Below, piece after piece: positions 5,948-8,357 of a DNA stretch of 8,357 nt (within the stretch, counting starts at the first letter, position 1; every line of letters starts with the position of its first letter). Below the pieces are notes generated by a model. It was not told the origin of the DNA, did no database searches, and was given only the letters and a program-made list of their open reading frames with translations. The translations under genes and the position numbers were made by a program. Origin of the DNA: Pseudomonadota bacterium (GTDB lineage: Bacteria > Desulfobacterota > Syntrophobacteria > Syntrophobacterales > Syntrophobacteraceae); the NCBI GenBank assembly GCA_023416335.1, contig JAEZHY010000060.1, positions 1 through 8,357 of the forward strand. The letters are read 5' to 3'.

Positions 5948-7798
5948 ATGTCCGGCATTTCCGAACCTGCTTCGGGCCGATTCAATCCCCCGAACAGCGC
6001 AATCGACAATTTCAAGTCCATGAAGGAACATCTCTCCGGACTGGTTGGAGAGATGCTCAGCCTTGGCATCTCCGACCGGGACTCGGTTTTGGAGATCCAG
6101 GAAAAACTCCGGTCGAACACCTTCAACCTCGTGGTCGTCGGTCAGTTCAAGCGGGGAAAAACCTGCCTTATAAACGCCCTGCTCGGTGCGAGCATCCTGC
6201 CGGTATCCGTGGTCCCTCTGACCTCCATCGTCACGGTCCTCGTATATGGTGAAAAGCTGGGTGCGAAGGTCCATTTCAATAACGGACAGGTGACCGAAAT
6301 CCCCGTTTCGGAACTCCCTGATTACGTAACGGAGAGCGGTAACCCGAAAAACGAAAAAGACGTGCGTGAGGTGGTCGTAATTTATCCCTCGCCCTATCTC
6401 AAAGACGGGGTAAGACTGGTTGACACCCCGGGGGTCGGATCCGTATACATCCATAACACCGACGTGGCCTACCGCTACCTGCCGAAGTCCGACGCCGCGC
6501 TCTTCCTGCTCTCGATCGACCAGCCCGCAAGCAGCGCGGAACTCGAGTTCCTGAACGACGTACGTGAATACGCGGACAGGATCTTCTTCCTTCTCAACAA
6601 AATCGACTACCTGCAGGAGCAGGAAATAGGCCGGGCACTCGAATTCTCGAAAGAGGCCATCCAGCAGGTCATGGGGCCGGATCTCAAGATATTTCCGATC
6701 TCTGCGAAGACGGCCCTGCAGGGAAAGATCGAGGACTCGCCCGAAAAGCTCGAAAAGAGCGGCCTTCCGGCTTTCTCCGAGGTGCTGAACCGGTTTCTCC
6801 TCAAAGAAAAAGGAAATGTGCTGCTCGGATCGGTTTCCAAGAACCTTCTGAAGATTATGTCTCAGGCAAGGTTGGAACTCGAACTGGAGGTCAAATCGCT
6901 TCAGACCCCGGTCGAGCAGATGCGGGAGAAGGTCAAAGCTTTCGAGAAAAAGAAGACGGAGCTTGTTGAGGAGCGACGCAACTTCGACGTCCTCTTCCGT
7001 TCGGAAATCGACCGGGCAATCATCAGAGACCTGGACAGGGGGCTCACGGAACTCAAGAACAGGCTTCTCCCCGAAATGGAGGAAAGCTTCAACCAGTTTT
7101 ACGAAGAGAAGAAGGACCTCTCCCTGAAGGAACTGAACGATGCCCTCGAAGGGTTCGTGCGGGAACGGATCGAAGCGGAGTTCTCGGCGTGGCAGGAACA
7201 GCAGGAAGAGAAGCTGTCCCAGGCTTTCGACGGTGTCTGCCGCCAGTTTGCAGACCGGGTGAACGGGGTGATCGATTCGCTGTTGAGTTTTTCGTCTCAG
7301 CTCTTTTCGGTGCCTTTCGAACCGGTTGAAGCGGAATCCCTGTGGAGTTTCGAATCCACTTTTCGGTACAAGCTGCACGAAGACGCAGTCGGCCTGGATA
7401 TGCTGACCGATTCCCTGACTCAGGTCGTTCCCAGGTACATAAAAGGGAAATGGTTCGAGCGCCTCAGAAACTGGGCATACAAAACGGCCAATAAGGTAAT
7501 TTTGAACAAGCGCAAGCAGCACATGCTCGAAGCGATCGAAATGCAGTCCGGAAGGCTCAGGTTCGACTTCATCGATCGCCTGAATAAAAGCGGTTCGGTA
7601 TTTCGGGCAAAGCTTCTCAAAAAAATGGACACCGTCTCCGACGGACTCGTACGGGCAATCGCCCGCGGGATGGAACTTCGCCAAAAGGGAGAGGAAGACG
7701 CGGCAAAGATGGCTGCTGGTCTGACCGGAAGGATTTCCGCAATGGAACGCGTAAGGGTCGAGCTATCGCAGGTTCGCGAATCGATTGAAAAACTTTAA
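5948..7798 (+). CDS. Bacterial dynamin-like GTPase
   Basis: A large GTPase of 616 residues from ATG 5948, chosen because GGAG (5938-5941) lies 6 bases upstream. An in-frame ATG at 5936 would add MEFI, with AGGAG 10 bases before it but inside the terminator stem. The dynamin-type G domain is complete: G1 GQFKRGKT (65-72, in VVVGQFKRGKTCLINALLG), G2 threonine in PLTS (T92), G3 DTPG (159-162), G4 NKID (217-220) and a G5-like SAK (252-254). About 300-450 is charged and helical, rich in E/K with coiled-coil character, as expected for the neck/trunk of this family. A basic, aromatic patch KGKWFERLRNWAYK near 500 could be a membrane-contacting tip. No transmembrane helix is evident. Known bacterial dynamins remodel or protect membranes, and many come as adjacent pairs; here it is alone, divergent from a murein hydrolase. 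The cellular role is not known. Confidence 0.9.
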   Translation: MSGISEPASGRFNPPNSAIDNFKSMKEHLSGLVGEMLSLGISDRDSVLEIQEKLRSNTFNLVVVGQFKRGKTCLINALLGASILPVSVVPLTSIVTVLVYGEKLGAKVHFNNGQVTEIPVSELPDYVTESGNPKNEKDVREVVVIYPSPYLKDGVRLVDTPGVGSVYIHNTDVAYRYLPKSDAALFLLSIDQPASSAELEFLNDVREYADRIFFLLNKIDYLQEQEIGRALEFSKEAIQQVMGPDLKIFPISAKTALQGKIEDSPEKLEKSGLPAFSEVLNRFLLKEKGNVLLGSVSKNLLKIMSQARLELELEVKSLQTPVEQMREKVKAFEKKKTELVEERRNFDVLFRSEIDRAIIRDLDRGLTELKNRLLPEMEESFNQFYEEKKDLSLKELNDALEGFVRERIEAEFSAWQEQQEEKLSQAFDGVCRQFADRVNGVIDSLLSFSSQLFSVPFEPVEAESLWSFESTFRYKLHEDAVGLDMLTDSLTQVVPRYIKGKWFERLRNWAYKTANKVILNKRKQHMLEAIEMQSGRLRFDFIDRLNKSGSVFRAKLLKKMDTVSDGLVRAIARGMELRQKGEEDAAKMAAGLTGRISAMERVRVELSQVRESIEKL

Positions 7799-7818
7799 GG
7801 AACACGATCGCCTTTTTT
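7797..7818 (+). terminator. Possible weak terminator after the dynamin gene
   Basis: AAGG at the stop codon can pair with CCTT before a run of six T (7813-7818). The stem has only 4 bp and a 10-base loop containing CGATCG, so efficiency would be low. Confidence 0.25.
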
Positions 7819-7842
7819 GTTGCTTTTGATTCAGAATTGTAC

Positions 7843-7871
7843 TTGACAACATTGAACGCTTCAAGTAGGTT
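7843..7871 (+). promoter_or_regulatory. Promoter candidate with an embedded dyad
   Basis: TTGACA (7843-7848), a 17-base spacer, then TAGGTT (7866-7871), which keeps the most conserved T, A and final T of the -10 box. The spacer carries TTGAA-CGC-TTCAA (7852-7864), bracketed by ACAAC (7846-7850) and GTTGT (7869-7873), so a nested dyad covers the promoter core. It probably serves the downstream gene. Confidence 0.45.
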
Positions 7872-8013
7872 GTGCGGCGCGTGGGAAGCCACATTTATGG
7901 CCTTTCTAGTACAAATCGGAAATCTTTGGAAGGTTTTGGCTAAATTATGTCAACATGAGTCCAAACCCTGATAAATCCGCCTGAAGTCTGCTCCTCAACT
8001 TTCTGCTATCTCA

Positions 8014-8035
8014 GATAAATTCCAAATAATTTATC
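8014..8035. repeat. Perfect 8-bp AT-rich inverted repeat
   Basis: GATAAATT (8014-8021) and AATTTATC (8028-8035) surround CCAAAT. There is no T run, so it is not a terminator; a DNA-binding site or leader hairpin is more likely. GATAAATCC at about 7970 partly repeats the left arm. Confidence 0.35.
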
Positions 8036-8087
8036 ATCGGCCCTGCTTGGAGCGAGACGGAATCACCCACGTCAGAAAGGTCGTTCT

Positions 8088-8103
8088 TTTCCGTTGCCGG
8101 AAA
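8088..8103 (+). repeat. Hairpin TTTCCG-TTGC-CGGAAA
   Basis: A perfect 6-bp stem with a 4-base loop in the leader of the downstream gene. Its role is unknown. Confidence 0.3.
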
Positions 8104-8203
8104 TTGTAGTACCGGTTCGGCCAGAAATATAAAGTATGGTTGTTTCTAATAATATGTCCTGGAAGGAGGCTTTATTAGGGAAAACCGTTTGTGGATATGG
8201 GAA

Positions 8204-8220
8204 GGGGCTGCCCCGGCCCC
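8204..8220 (+). repeat. GC-rich hairpin near the pyrophosphatase start
   Basis: GGGGC (8204-8208) pairs with GCCCC (8216-8220), with a 7-base loop that itself contains CCCC able to compete for the GGGG. It ends about 35 bases before the ribosome binding site. Two mutually exclusive pairings are possible, which is compatible with a switch but does not prove one. Confidence 0.3.
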
Positions 8221-8254
8221 GCAATGGTATCAACACACTCACTACCACACCTTT

Positions 8255-8261
8255 GAGGAGG
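8255..8261 (+). promoter_or_regulatory. Strong ribosome binding site
   Basis: GAGGAGG with a 5-base spacer (TTTAA) before the ATG at 8267. This near-ideal site fixes the start of the last gene and suggests high expression. Confidence 0.7.
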
Positions 8262-8266
8262 TTTAA

Positions 8267-8357
8267 ATGAACGCAAGTACGATCATCATGTTTGCTCTTG
8301 CATGTGGTGGTCTGGGTGTCGTCTATGCGCTGTTCACAGCTGCATGGGTTGGCAAAC
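8267..8357 (+). CDS. hppA: Probable membrane-bound proton-translocating pyrophosphatase, 3' end missing
   Basis: Only 30 codons are visible, running off the right edge. The start is fixed by GAGGAGG 5 bases upstream. After MNAST comes a single hydrophobic helix, ALACGGLGVVYALFTAAW, ending in VGK. This small-residue-rich first transmembrane segment with a VYxxxT-like turn resembles the N-terminus of HppA pumps, which couple pyrophosphate hydrolysis to H+ or Na+ transport and are common in syntrophic and sulfate-reducing bacteria. None of the diagnostic catalytic motifs is in view, so another polytopic membrane protein cannot be excluded. Confidence 0.65.
   Translation, partial: MNASTIIMFALACGGLGVVYALFTAAWVGK

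Larger units (their letters stand above)
7799..8266. other. Gene-free leader region before the pyrophosphatase gene
   Basis: About 470 bases with no convincing gene. It is AT-richer than the coding parts and contains a promoter candidate (7843-7871) and hairpins at 7888-7901 (GCCA/TGGC), 8014-8035, 8088-8103 and 8204-8220. A short frame with no ATG, GTG or TTG near its start, open from 8153, ends in TAA directly against the next ATG. A second AAGGAGG (8163-8169) lies about 100 bases before the true start. If transcription starts near 7878 the leader is almost 390 bases, long enough for an RNA control element, but no known riboswitch is recognised. Confidence 0.5.

Noticed and set aside
5738..7684. 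A 649-codon extension of the transglycosylase frame running antisense through the gap and most of the dynamin gene
   Set aside because: The two genes happen to be in exact codon register, so an antisense stop would need a sense TTA, CTA or TCA codon, which the dynamin gene avoids. The antisense product has no recognisable domain, while the sense product has all dynamin G motifs and the transglycosylase has a proper signal peptide at its own ATG.

Overview
The window holds five protein-coding genes, two of them cut by the window edges, and four intergenic stretches, two of which carry clear regulatory structure. Nothing here points to a phage, plasmid, CRISPR array or insertion sequence. The content suggests a Gram-negative anaerobe of the Desulfobacterota (old Deltaproteobacteria), perhaps close to Syntrophobacterales. 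The reasons are multi-PAS/GAF sensor kinases of a style common there, a periplasmic murein transglycosylase, a bacterial dynamin and what looks like the start of a proton-pumping pyrophosphatase. This placement is inference from gene style; no marker gene is present.

Left part (1-4485, + strand): two membrane-signalling genes. The first, open at the left edge, is a PAS-PAS-PAS-GAF-HisKA-HATPase histidine kinase. After about 610 bases with no convincing gene comes a second kinase of the NarL/DesK (HisKA_3) class, with a KdpD-like membrane anchor and an unusually cysteine-rich PAS domain. Neither has a receiver domain or a response regulator beside it, so both look like orphan kinases. A convergent gap (4486-4834) holds a cluster of GC-rich inverted repeats resembling a REP-type palindromic element.

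Middle part (4835-7798): a divergent pair. On the minus strand is an MltB-type lytic transglycosylase with a signal peptide. On the plus strand is a single-copy bacterial dynamin-like GTPase with all G motifs. The short gap between them contains two overlapping, opposed promoter candidates. It also holds a perfect 7-bp-arm palindrome flanked by TTGCAA repeats, and a canonical intrinsic terminator that ends 15 bases before the preferred dynamin start codon. That terminator does not follow any gene on its strand, so it is best explained as a transcription attenuator in the dynamin leader or as the end of a small RNA. This is the most interesting feature of the window.

Right part (7799-8357): a gene-free leader of about 470 bases, with a promoter candidate carrying a nested dyad and several hairpins. 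It leads to a strong ribosome binding site and the first 30 codons of a probable membrane-bound pyrophosphatase (hppA). The genes do not form one obvious pathway. The common theme is the cell envelope: sensing at the membrane, murein trimming, membrane remodelling and ion pumping.
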